Shown one piece after another: positions 21,551-33,021 of a stretch of DNA of 64,000 bases; the stretch's first letter is position 1, and every line of letters starts with the position of its first letter. Under the pieces are notes generated by a model. The model made no database searches and was not told the origin of the DNA. It saw only the letters and a list, made by a program, of their open reading frames with translations. The stretch spans positions 53,684,730-53,748,729 of the forward strand of contig NC_134103.1 of NCBI RefSeq assembly GCF_000715075.1, read 5' to 3'. Source of the DNA: Nicotiana tabacum. Lineage: Eukaryota > Streptophyta > Magnoliopsida > Solanales > Solanaceae. The position numbers and the translations under genes are program-made.

Positions 21551-24500
21551 TGAATCCAGTCCAAATCATATCACAATGAAGCAAATATACAAGTATAAAT
21601 GTATATGATGGATGATTAACATATCTTATGCTCCTGGACTAGTATAAATAACATGCAAAAGTGTAGGCATGTGTAAAATGTGCTATCATGGCTCAAACAA
21701 CAATTTCGTCATAGAATTAGAAGTTGTCAAGTTCGTTCAAGGTTATGTAACCTCAAACATGGATCAGGTAGTTTACAACAAGGTTACAAATTTGAGAAGC
21801 ATCAAAGCTTAATGCTTAACATTCAATTCAAGGCATATCATAGCCTAAACACTACCCCAACTATTGATAAATAACCCGGTGCTCACACATGGGCTCAAAC
21901 CCCACAAATGTGCGTACCCATAGCACAAAGCTATCACAAATAATTCAGGAAAATAGTTCCTCAACCAAGTTTAGGTAAGATACTTCCCTCAAGCAAGCCA
22001 AATCACTCCTCTAACAAGCCCTTCCCGCGCGTGTCGATCTTTTGACGGCTTTAATCTAGAAAAAATAACGAAATACCACCAATAAAAGTCATATGAAGTG
22101 GTTCCAAAAGATAAAGCTAAGATCTTTAACTCAATTCAAAAAGTCAACCCAAAACGTCAACCCCAGGCCAACACCTTGGAACCCGACAAATTGTATAAAT
22201 TTGGATACCCATTCAATTACGAGTCCAACTATACCAATATCATCCAATTCCAATAACAAATCGACCCTCAAACCCTCAAATCTCACTCTCACATAACATA
22301 GTCCAATAATCCCCAAATTCCATCTTAGATTCATGAAACTTAGAAGTAATAATCAATGGGTAGTTAATATCTAGTCCCAAAATTGAAAAATAGTATAAAA
22401 GTGCAATCCGCCCGGCGTGGACTCAGGCATAAAACCAAAATCTACCCCGCGTAGTCACATGCATAACAATACTATCTGCCCGGCGTGGTCACGGGCATAA
22501 CGATACAATCCGCCTGGTGTGGTCACATGCATAATGACACAATCCGTCTAGCGTGATCACAAGCATCTAGTCCAAATCATATCACTATGAAGCAAATATA
22601 CAAGTATACTTGCATATGATGGAAGAATAACATATCTTATGCTCCTGGACTGGTATAAAGGACATACTAAAGTGTAGTCTTGTGTAAAGTGTGCTATCAT
22701 GGCTCAATCAGCAATTTCGTCATAGAAATAGAAGTTATCAAGTTCATTCAAGGATTAGACTCTATGTAACCTCGAACATGGATCAAGTAGTTCACAACAA
22801 GGTAACAAATATGAAAAACATAACAGCTTAAAGCTTAACAGTCAATTCAAGGCATATAATTGCCTATACACTACCCCGAGCATGGATAAATAACCTGGTG
22901 CTCACACATGGGCTCAAACCCCACACATGTGCCCACCCACAACATGTAGCTATCAAAAATAATTTAGGAAACTAGTGCCTCAACAAAGTTTAGGTAAGAT
23001 ACTTACCTTAAGCAAGCCAAATCAATCCTCTAACAAGCCCCTCCCGCGCGTATCGCTCTCATGGCAGCTCGAATCTATAAAAAAATAACGCAATACCATC
23101 AATAAAAGCCATATGAAGTGATTTTAAAAGATAAATTTAATATATTTAACTCAATTCAAAAAGTCAACGCGGGGCACGCATCTTGGAACCAGACAAAATT
23201 TATGAACACCGAGCACCCTTTCAGTTACGAGTCCAACCATACCAATATCATTTAATTCCAACCACAAATTGACCCTCAAACCCTCAAATCTCACTCTCCA
23301 ATAACATAGTCCAAAAATCCCCAAATTACATCTTTGATTCATGGAAATTAGGTGTAATAATCACTGGGTAGTTAATATCAAATACCAAAATTGAAAAATA
23401 GTATAACAGTACATTCGGCACGGCGTAGTTTCAGGCATAACAGCACAATCAACCCCGCGTAGTCACATGCATAACAATACTATCCGCCCGGCGTGGTCAC
23501 AGGCATAACAACACAATCCGCCCGGTATGGTCACATGCATATACAACCCAATCCATCTAGGGTGGTCACGGGCAACTAGTCCAAATCATATCACTATGAA
23601 GCAAATATACAAGTATACATGCATATGATGGATGAATAACATATCTTATGCTCCTGGACTGGTATAAACGACATGCTGAAGTGTGGTCTTGGGTAAAATG
23701 TGCTATCATGGCTCAATCATCAATTTCATGCTAGAAATAGAAGTTATCAAGTTCATTCAGGAAATTAGCCTCTGTAACATCAAACATGGATCAAGTTGTT
23801 CATAACAAGGTAACAAACATGAGAAACATCACAGCATAAACACTACCTCGCGTATGGATAAATAACCCGGTGCTCACACATGGGCTCAAACCCCACACAT
23901 GTGCGCACCCATAGCACCTCGCTATCACAAATAATTCAGGCTGCTAGTGTCTCAACATAGCTTAGGTAAGATACTTAATCCAATCAAGCCAAATCACTCT
24001 TGTAACAATCCATTCCCACGCATATAGATCTCCGGGTGGCTCGAATATAGAAACAATAACGCAATACCATCAATAAAATCCATAGGAAGTGATTTTAAAA
24101 GATAAAATCATCCAAAATTTACAAACTCTGGACACGCTTTCAGTAATGAGTCCAACCATACCAATATGATCCAATTCCAACCACAAATCGACCCTCAAAC
24201 CATCAAATCACACTCTCTAATAACATAGTCCAAAAATCCCCAAAATTATATCTTAGGTTGATAAAGATTAGGCGTAATAATCAATAGGTAATTAATATCT
24301 AATATCAAAATCGAATAACAGTATAACTATACAATCCTCCCAGCGTGGTCACAGGCGTAACAACACAATCTGCTTGGCGTGGTCACATGTATAACAATAC
24401 AATCCGCCCGGCGTGAGCATAGACATAACAACACAATCCTCCAGCCATGGTCACAAGCATAACAACACAATCCGTCTGGCGTGGTAACATGCATCTAGTC

Positions 24501-24799
24501 CAAATCATATCACACAGAAGCAAATATGCAAGTATACATGTATATGATGGATGAATAACAGATCTTATGCTCCTGAATTGGTATAAATGACATACTAATG
24601 TGTAGGCATGTGTAAAGTGTGTTATCATGGCTCAATCAGAAATTTCATCATAGAAATAGCAGCTTTCAACTTCATTCAGGGAATTAGCCTCTATGTAACC
24701 TCAAACATAGGTCAAGTAGTTCTTAACAAGGTAACAAATATGAGAAACATCAAAGCTTAAAGCTGAACAGTAAATTCGATGCATATCATAGCCTAAACA

Positions 24800-25505
24800 C
24801 TACCCCACGCAACGATAAATAAAATGGTGCTCACACATGGGCTCAAACCCCACAAATGTGCGCACCCATAGCACTTAGTTATCACAAATAATACAGGTAA
24901 ATAGTTCCTCAACCAAGTTTAGGTAAGATACTTACCTCAAGCTAGCCAAATCACTCCTCTAACAAGCCCTTCCTGCGCGTATCGATCTTTGTACGGCTCC
25001 AATCTAGCAAAAATAACGCGATACCACCAATAAAAGTCAAAGGAAGTGATTCCAAAAGATAAAGCTAAGATCTTTAACTCAATTCAAAAAGTCAACCCAA
25101 AACGTCAACCCCAGACCCACACCTCGAAACCCGACAAACTGAATAAATTTGGACACTACCCCACGCATCGATAAATAACCCGGTGCTCACACATGGGCTC
25201 AAACCCCACAAATGTGCGTACCCATAGCTGTAATTATCACAAATAAATCAGGGAAATAGTGCCTCAACCCAATTTAGGTAAGATACTTACCTCAAACAAG
25301 CCAAATCACTCCTCTAACAAGCCCTTCCCACGCGTATCGATCTTTGGACAGCTCGAATCTAGCAAAAATAATGCAATACCAATGATAAAAGTCATAGGAA
25401 GTGCTTCCAAAATGATAAAGCTAAGGTCTTTAACTCAATTCAAAAAGTCAACCCAAAACGTCAACTCCGGGCCCACACCTCAGAACCCGACAAATTATAT
25501 AAATT
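24800..25505 (+). repeat. Internal direct duplication (about 353 bp) in one satellite unit
   Basis: The segment from ACACTACCCCACGC through the CTCAAACCCC block, the CTTACCTCAA block and the GTCAACCCAAAACGTC block occurs twice in a row (about 24800-25152 and 25153-25505). This explains the unusually long 1377-bp step between landmarks. The join falls where GGACAC meets ACACTACCCC, suggesting a short-homology (ACAC) duplication. Confidence 0.8.
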
Positions 25506-28500
25506 TGGACACCCATTCAATTACGAGTCCAACCATAATAAGATCATCTAATTCCAACCACAAATCGACCCTCAAACCTTCAAACCCCACTCTCCAATAA
25601 CATAGTCCAAAAATCCCCAAATTCCATGTTAGATTCATGAAAATTAGGCGTAATAATCAATGGGTAGTTAATATCTAATACCAAAATCGAATAACAGAAT
25701 AAAAGTACAATCCGCCCGACATGGTCACGGGCATAACAATACAATTTGCCCAGCGTGGTCACATGCCATAACAATACAATCTGCCCGGCGTGGTCACATG
25801 CATAACAACACAATCCGCCCTGCGTGGTCACATGCATAACATCACAATCCGCCTGGCGTGGTCACAGGCATCCAGTCCAAATCATATCACAATGAATCAA
25901 ATATATAAGTATACATGCATACGACGGATGATTAACATATATTATGCTCCAGGAATGGTATAAATAACATGCAAAGGTGTATGCATGTGTAAAGTGTGCT
26001 ATCATGGCTCAATCAGCAATTTGATCATAGAAATAGCAGTTTTCAAGTTCATTCATGGAATTAGCCTCTCTGTAACCTCAAACAAGGATCAATTAGTTCA
26101 CAACAAGGTTACAAATAGGAGAAACATCACAACTTAAAGCTTAACAGTCAATTCAAGGCATATTATAGCCTAAATACTACCACAAGCATCGATAAATAAC
26201 CTGGTGCTCACACATGGGCTCAAACCCCACAAATTTGCGTACCCATAGCTGTAGCTATCACAAATAAATTAGGCAAATAGTGCTTCAACCCAGTTTAGGT
26301 AAGATACTTACCCTAAGCAAGACAAATCACTCCTCTAACAAGCCCTTCCCATATGTTTCGATCTTTGGAGGGCTCGAATCTTGCAAAAACAACGCAATAC
26401 CACCAATAAAAGTCATAGGAAGTGATTCCAAAAGATAAAGCTAAGGTCTTTAACTCAATTCAAAAAGTCAACCCAAAACGTCAACTCCGGGCCCACACCT
26501 CGGAACTCGACAAATTGTACAAATTTGGACACACATTCAATTACGAGTCCAACCATACCAATATCATTCAATTCCAACCACAAATCAACCCTCAAATCTC
26601 ACTCTCTAATAACATAGTCAACAAATTCCCAAATTCCATCTTAGATTAATGAAAATTAGGCATAATAATCAATGGGTAGTTAATATCTAATAAGAAAATT
26701 GAAAAAACGTATAAAAGTACAATTCGGCCGACGTAGTCTCAAGCATAACAACACAATCTGCCTCGCGTGGTCACATGCATAACAATACTATCCGTCTGGG
26801 CGTCGTCACAGGCTTCCAGACCAAATTATATCACAATGAACCAAATATACAAGTATACATGTATATGATGGATGACTAACTAATCTTATGCTCCTGGACT
26901 GGTATTAATGACATGCTAAAGTGTAGTCTTATGTAAAGTGTGCTATCATGGCTCAATCATCAATTTCATCATAGAAATAGAAGTTATCAAGTTCATTCTG
27001 GGAATTAGCCTCTCTGTTACCTTAAACACTGATAAAGTAGTTCAGAACAAGGTAACAAATATGAGAAACATCACAGCTCAAAGCTTAACAGTCAATTCAA
27101 GGCATATCATATCCTAAACACTACCCCGAGCATGGACAAATAACTCGGTGCTCACACATGGGCTCAAATCCCACACATGTGCGCACCCATGGCACGTAGC
27201 TATCACAAATAATACAGGCAACTAGTGCCTCAACAATGCTTAGGTAAGATACTTAACTCAAGCAAGCCAAATCACTCATATAACAAGTCCTTCCCAGGCA
27301 TATCGATCTCTAGGTGGCTCGCATATAGAAAAAATAATGCAAATCCATCAAAAGTAATAGGAAGTGATTTTAAAAGATAAAGCTAAGATTTTTAACTCAA
27401 TTCAAAAAGTCAACTAAAAAAGTCATCCCTGGTCCCACACCTCGAAACCCGACAAAATTTACAAACTTTGGACACCCTTTCAGTTACGAGTCCAACCATA
27501 CAAATATCATCCAATTCCAACCACAAATCAACCCTCAAAGCCTCAAATCACACTCTCCAATAACATAGTCCAAAAATCCCCAAATTACATCTTAGGTTCA
27601 TGAAAATTAGGCATAATAATCAATGGGTAATTAATATATAATACCAAAATCGAATAACGGTATAACTACACAATCCGCCCGGCATGGTCAAGGCATAACA
27701 ACACAATCTTCCCGGCATGGTCACATGCATAACAATACAATTCGCCCGGCGTGATCACATGCCTAACAACACAATCCGCCTGGCATGGTCACTAGCATAA
27801 CAACATAATCCGTCTGGCGTGGTCACAGCCGTCCAGTCCAAATCATATCACATAGAAGCAAATATACAAGTATACATGTATATGGTAGATGAATAATAGA
27901 TCTTATGCTCCTGAACTGGTAAAAATTATATGCTAATGTGTAGGCATGTGTAAAGTGCGCTATCATGGCTTAATCAAAAATTTCATCATAGAAATAGTTG
28001 TTTTAAAGATATTCAGGGAATTAGCCTCTATGTAACCTCAAACATAGGTTAAGTAGTTTACAACAAGGTAACAAAAATGAGAAACATCAAAGCTTAAAGC
28101 TGAACAGTCAATTCAAGGCAAATCATAGCCTAAACACTACCCCAACCATCGATAAATAACCCGATGCTCACACATGGGCTCAAACCCCACAAATGTGCGC
28201 ACCCATAGCACTTAGCTATCACAAATAATACAGGTAAATAGTTCCTCAACCAACTCTAGGTAAGATACATACCTCAAGCAAGCCAAATCACTCCTCTAAC
28301 AAGCCCTTCCTATGCGTATCTGTCTTTGTACGCCTCGAATCTATCAAAAATAACGCGATTCCACAGATAAAAGTCATAGAAAGTGATTCCAAAAGATAAA
28401 GCTAAGATCTTTAACTCAATTCAAAAAGTCAACCCAAAACGTCTACCCTGGGCCCACACCTCGGAACCCGACAAATTATACAAATTTGGACACTCATTCA

Positions 28501-29467
28501 ATTAAGGTTCCAACCAAACCAAGATAATCCAATTCCAACCACAAATCGACCCTCAAACCCTCACATCGCACTCTCCAATAAAATTAGGCGGAATAATCAA
28601 TGGGTAGTTAATATCTAATTCCAAAATTGAAAAACAGTATAACAGTACAATCCGCCCGGCGTCGTCTCAGGCATAATAACACAATCTGCCCGGCGTGGTT
28701 ACATGCTTAACAATACTATCCGCATGGCGTGGTCATAGGCATAACAACACAATCCGCCTGGTGTGGTCACAGGCATCCAGTCCAAATCATATCATAATGA
28801 AGAAAATATACAAGTATACATGTATATGATGGATGAATAACAGATCTTATGCTCCTGGACTGGTATAAATGACATGCTAAAGTGTAGTCTTTTGTAATGT
28901 GTGCTATCATGGCTCAATCAGCAATTTCATCATAGAAATAGAAGTCATCAAGTTCATTTAGGGAATTAGCCTCTATGTAACCTAAAACATGGATCAAGTA
29001 GTTCACAACAACGTAACAAATATGAGAAACATCACAGCTTAAAGCTTAACAGTCAATTCAAGGAATATCATAGGCTAAACACTACCCCGAGTTTGGATAA
29101 ATAACTCGGTGCTCACACATAGGCTCAAACCCCAGACATGTGCGCACCTATAGCACATAGCTATTACAAATAATTCAGGCAACTAGTGCTTCAACAAAGT
29201 TTAGCTAAGATACTTACCTCAAGCAAACCAAATCCCTCCTCTAACAAGCCCTTCCCACGCGTATCGATCTCCGGGCGGCTCGAATGTAGCAAAAAATAAT
29301 GCAATACCATCAATAAAACCCTTAGGCAGTGATTTTAAAAGATAAATCTATGATCTTTAACTCAATTAAAAAGTCAACCCTAGGCCCGCACCTCGAAACC
29401 CGATAAAAATTAAAAACTTCGAACACCTTTACAGCTAGGAGTCCAACCATACCAATAACATAAAATT

Positions 29468-29555
29468 TGTAAGGCCTCGGAAAATTCGCTAAGTAATTTA
29501 AGGTTCTGTGGTACTGAGGTAGGCTTACGCATTTGAGGATTGTATAAATTCCTCG
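29468..29555 (+). repeat. Element B 5' LTR stub
   Basis: The first 88 bp align with the start of B's 3' LTR at 30457 onward (shared CTAAGTAATTTAAGGTTCTG and GAGGTAGGCTTACG), then the match ends. Confidence 0.85.
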
Positions 29556-30082
29556 TAGATTAGGCTATGGAAAAGGTTAAAATCATTAACGAGCGGTTGA
29601 AGACAACTTAGAGTCGTTAGAAGTCCTATTAAGATGTTCGTCGTAGGGTTTTTGAATTCAAAGAATATGATCGGGTATTCTTGAATGTTTCCCCTGTGAA
29701 GGGTGTAATGCGATTTGGTAAGAAAGGGAAATTGAGTCCGAGGTATGTTGGACCGTACAAAATTATTTAGAGGATCGGTGAGGTGGCGTACAAACTTGAG
29801 CTACCACCAGAGATGTCATTAGTGCACCCGGTGTTTCATGTGTCTATGTTGAAGAAAGTGGTTGGAGACCCGACACTCATTGTTCCGGTTGAAACTATTG
29901 AGGTTAATGAGAAATTGACTTATGAAGAGATTATAGTTTCTATTATTGATCGGCAAGTCCGAAAGTTAAGAAATAAAGAAATTGCCTTCGTGAAAGTGTT
30001 ATGGCGAAACCAGCAGGTGGAAGAGGCCACCTGGGAGGCCGAGGAAGAAATGAAGAAGAAGTATCCTTATTTGTTTGAATAG
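29556..30082 (+). pseudogene. pol: Element B integrase C-terminal fragment with chromodomain
   Basis: Degenerate integrase tail. The 99-codon open part (29783-30082) contains [17 protein letters not shown] and a chromodomain-like end with VKVLWRNQQVEEATWEAEEE and KKYPYLFE, followed by the natural stop. Upstream codons (29556-29782) still read as integrase ([17 protein letters not shown]) but contain stops and a shift. The catalytic core is absent, so it is non-functional. It is very similar to the tail of E (46532-47076). Confidence 0.88.
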
Positions 30083-30443
30083 CCAAGTATTTATAAAGTT
30101 GTGTTCTATGAAAATTCTAAGAGTTACCTTCTACGAATTATGTACCATTTGTACAATTGATGTTAAAGGTGTTCCATTTCTGGTAATATATTGCTTTTGA
30201 GGCCACGGTTGGTGTTGTTCTTATGTTATATTGCATTATAGAATTATGTATATGTTGTTTGGAATGATTTCTGGGATTCTCTGACAGGTGGATAGGCCCA
30301 GTTACATAGGAGGCTCTAGCGAAAGTTTTAGAAATTTAGGGAGTTAGCCAATTTTTTAAACTACTGGTATGTGTGAATTAACAGTTGGGCCACATTGAAT
30401 GCTAATGACGGAGTTTGACCCTCATTCGAGGACGAATGATCCT
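30083..30443 (+). other. Element B 3' untranslated region
   Basis: Between the integrase stop and the polypurine tract. It is alignable with 47077-47437 of E (shared GTATTTATAAAGTTGTG and CTCTGACAGGTGGATAGG). An inverted repeat CATTCGAGGACGAATG lies at 30423-30438. No coding sequence. Confidence 0.75.
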
Positions 30444-30456
30444 AAGCGGGGGAGAA
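30444..30456 (+). promoter_or_regulatory. Element B polypurine tract
   Basis: AAGCGGGGGAGAA immediately precedes TGTAAGGCCCC. Confidence 0.8.
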
Positions 30457-31150
30457 TGTAAGGCCCCAAAAAATTCACTAAGTAATTTAAGGTTCTGTGG
30501 TACCGAGGTAGGCTTACGTGTTTGAGGATTCTATTAGTTCTTCGCGGCTCGCAAGCTCGTTGTGGTTTGGATTTTTGGGTTGAACAATGCACTGGGGAGT
30601 AAAGGAAAATTTTTGGAAGAAAAATTCATTTCTGTAGCCCACTATGCGGCCGCATAATCACTCTGCGTACCGCATAATGGCCGCAGAGTGAATTAGAGAC
30701 GGGGCAGCTCGGAATAAGGTCTGCGGTATATTATGCGACCGCACAACAGGTCTACGGGCTGCATAACTACCGCAAACTCAGGCAGGCGACATTAGCTTTG
30801 GGAACCAAATTGTGCGGTCGATATGGACCACATATCCATTATGCGGTCGTATAAACCGACCCTACTTCGTTGAATACACGATTTGTACCATCGTTTGTGC
30901 AAAAACCTGATATTTTAAGGGTTAGAGAGTGCCCTAGAGTGGAAGAGAGTTCTTCAACAATTTGTTCTTCAATTCTTGCTCGAATCTTGGAAGATTAACA
31001 AGGAAAACTCACTAGGTCTTCATCCTAAAGGTAAGATTCTACACCCTAACCCTCAATTTCGAATTTTGTCTAGAATTGGGTAATTAGTAAGATAATTTTT
31101 GGGCATGAGAGTCGTTCATCTTGCATGCATGTATTATCAAAGGGGTGTAG
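30457..31150 (+). repeat. Element B 3' LTR, 5' part only
   Basis: Starts TGTAAGGCCCC. At 30625-30850 it has repeated words of the type GCGGCCGCATAAT / ACCGCATAATGG, as in D and E. A donor-like AAAG|GTAAGA occurs at 31031. The LTR is cut at 31150 by the left LTR of C (flank TGTAG), and its continuation is not seen after C. Confidence 0.8.
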
Positions 31151-32633
31151 TGTGACATCCCACATTTTCGTACAATAAAGTTTTGTTGTAAGTTAATCGA
31201 CGCAAGTTCGGGAATGAAATTATTTCGTGATTATAAGCATTATGTTATTTTAAACAAGTGATGAGTAAATTGGTGAAGGTGAGAGGGTAAGCAAACCGAA
31301 GAAAATAAATTTTGTCAAATTTTGACATTTTCGTATAAAATATGGCCCGAGCTTAAATACTCGGTATTTATGGACTAGTACCATACAAGGTACTACATAA
31401 CTGTGATAGTAAGTTATATAATGTATGTTAAAAGTGAGTAGTATTTTAAGTAAGTGAAGATAATTCTTATTTATGTGGATAATTGATTAATTATTGGGTA
31501 ATGAGACATTACCTAGTTAATTAATAATTAGTGGTTATCTTTGGATAAAGACTAAAGTCTTTGGATAAGGTTAAATAACCTCACATGGCAGCAAGACATG
31601 TAAATCAAAGTGACTCTTACATTCATTAAATAGGTGGCATGAATCAAAAACGTGTCATTGAGAAAGGGATAGCTGGCGGCAGTGTTTAAAGAATGAAACA
31701 TAGGAGACATTTTAATTCTTTCTATTCACTTTAGATTTAAGGGATATCTTCAGCAAGCAACGTCAATTAAGAGTGAGTTGCTTACAAATTTTAATTTCAA
31801 AATTCATTATTCATTAAGAGTGATTTGAAGCAACATTTTTCATTTCATCCTACAAACTTTGCAAACGTGATTTGCTTCAACATTCATATGAAATGGATTA
31901 ATACTTAGCAATGTGAGATTTTGCGATTCTAAGGGAGTACGGTGCAACCTTTTCCAAGAATATCACACGGATTTTTCCCTACTTAAGGTATGTTAAGGCT
32001 AAGTCCTTCCTTTATTTTGGCATGATATCATAATTACACGAGTTTGATAACGAGGCATAAAGAGAAATTAATATTCCGAAATTAATGTATATTTTCCTAG
32101 TCTTATAAGTTACAATATTCTCCTTATCGGAACTTCATATTCAATTGTGCATTTCCTTTTTTCAGTCAAGAGAGCAGAGAATCTATATATACAGTATTAC
32201 AGTATTTTCATTGCCATCGAGCTATAATCGATGGGCAGGCCCCTATTGGGCAACCTCTGATCAAATGGTAAGTTATATACCAAACCTACTATGGCCGAGC
32301 GCCTATGAGCGAGCCCAGTTGGCCGAGATACAGAGCCTAGTATGGCCGAGCACCTATGAGCGAGCCTACTACGGCAGAGCATCATTCACTTCTAGTTGCT
32401 TTCAGATATTATATTATCAGTTCAGTTTCAGCTTTCAGTATAGTGCCTTACATACTCGGTACATTATTTCGTACTGACGTCCCTTTTCTAGGGGCACTAC
32501 ATTTCATGCGTGCAGGTTTAGACAAACAGACGGGTAGACCTCCTTATTAGGTGTTGCCCAAGTTCAGCTTGATTGGTAAGCTCCATACCCTTCGGAGTTG
32601 CCAGGTCTAGAGCTTTACGTACATCTTTGTGTG

Positions 32634-32689
<56 letters not shown>

Positions 32690-33005
32690 GAGTAGGTCTT
32701 AGCCTTGTTCCGATCACAGTATATCCATCAGTAAAGGCTTGTAGACATATCCTGTCAATTAATGTAATATGTTGGGCTTGTAGGCCTTTTATGTACATTT
32801 TGTTAGATTGTCAGCTGTAGTAGTTATGACGGCCTTGTCGGCCCAGCGTTTTATTGATATTTAGTTAGTATTCGCAATTGTCTTGCAATGTGGCTCATGG
32901 CCAATGTATGACATTATATGCTCAGAGTCCCTTAGTCGCAAGTTGGTACGCGAGGATAGGTAAGGCACCGAGTGCCGGTCTCGCCCCCAGGTTCGGGGCA
33001 TGACA
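31151..33005 (+). repeat. Element C 5' LTR
   Basis: 1855 bp from TGTGACATCC to GGGGCATGACA. Compared with the 3' LTR it lacks about 99 bp at 32380/32381 (equivalent to 38562-38660), which removes the donor-like CAG|GTAAGC present in the other copy. TATATATA near 32183-32190 is a possible promoter box. A (TA)n(TG)n microsatellite lies at about 32635-32686. Confidence 0.88.
32635..32686 (+). repeat. (TA)n(TG)n microsatellite in element C 5' LTR
   Basis: About ten TA units followed by about seventeen TG units. The allelic position in the 3' LTR is the start of the huge (TA)n tract at 38899-39075. Confidence 0.92.
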
Positions 33006-33009
33006 AAAG

Positions 33010-33021
33010 TGGTATCAGAGC
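33010..33021 (+). promoter_or_regulatory. Element C primer binding site (initiator Met tRNA)
   Basis: TGGTATCAGAGC, 4 bp after the LTR end, identical to that of element A. Confidence 0.92.

Larger units (their letters stand above)
16541..29467 (+). repeat. Tandem satellite array, right part (period about 1.02 kb)
   Basis: Thirteen further units of the same satellite. The GATGGATGA-type landmark falls near 16553, 17572, 18588, 19578, 20587, 21607, 22618, 23627, 24546, 25923, 26867, 27884 and 28828. Most steps are 990-1020 bp; shorter (919, 944) and longer (1377) steps reflect deletions and one internal duplication. Units to the right are clearly more diverged from each other than those around element A. 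The roughly 34-bp subrepeat is clear at 21390-21550, where five copies with core GCCCGG(C/T)GTGGTCAC are in register. The array ends abruptly at 29467 where element B is inserted. No coding sequence or RNA gene is visible. Confidence 0.92.
29468..31150 (+). mobile_element. Element B: internally deleted chromovirus, 3' LTR interrupted by element C
   Basis: On the plus strand: a stub of the 5' LTR start (TGTAAGGCCTCGG at 29468), an abrupt switch at about 29555 into late integrase, the integrase C-terminus, a polypurine tract, and the start of the 3' LTR (TGTAAGGCCCC at 30457), which is cut at 31150 by element C. Everything from inside the 5' LTR to mid-integrase is missing. CCTCG at the switch matches both partners, suggesting a microhomology deletion. 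B belongs to the same LTR group as D and E. Confidence 0.85.

Noticed and set aside
1..29467. The 34-bp subrepeats as a possible CRISPR-like array
   Set aside because: Spacers are themselves repeated and degenerate, embedded in a eukaryotic satellite; no cas genes.
32145..32550. Frames of 64-110 codons with repeated WPSAYERA peptides in C's LTR
   Set aside because: They arise from the repeated GGCCGAGCGCCTATGAGCGAG words of the LTR, shared in antisense with A.
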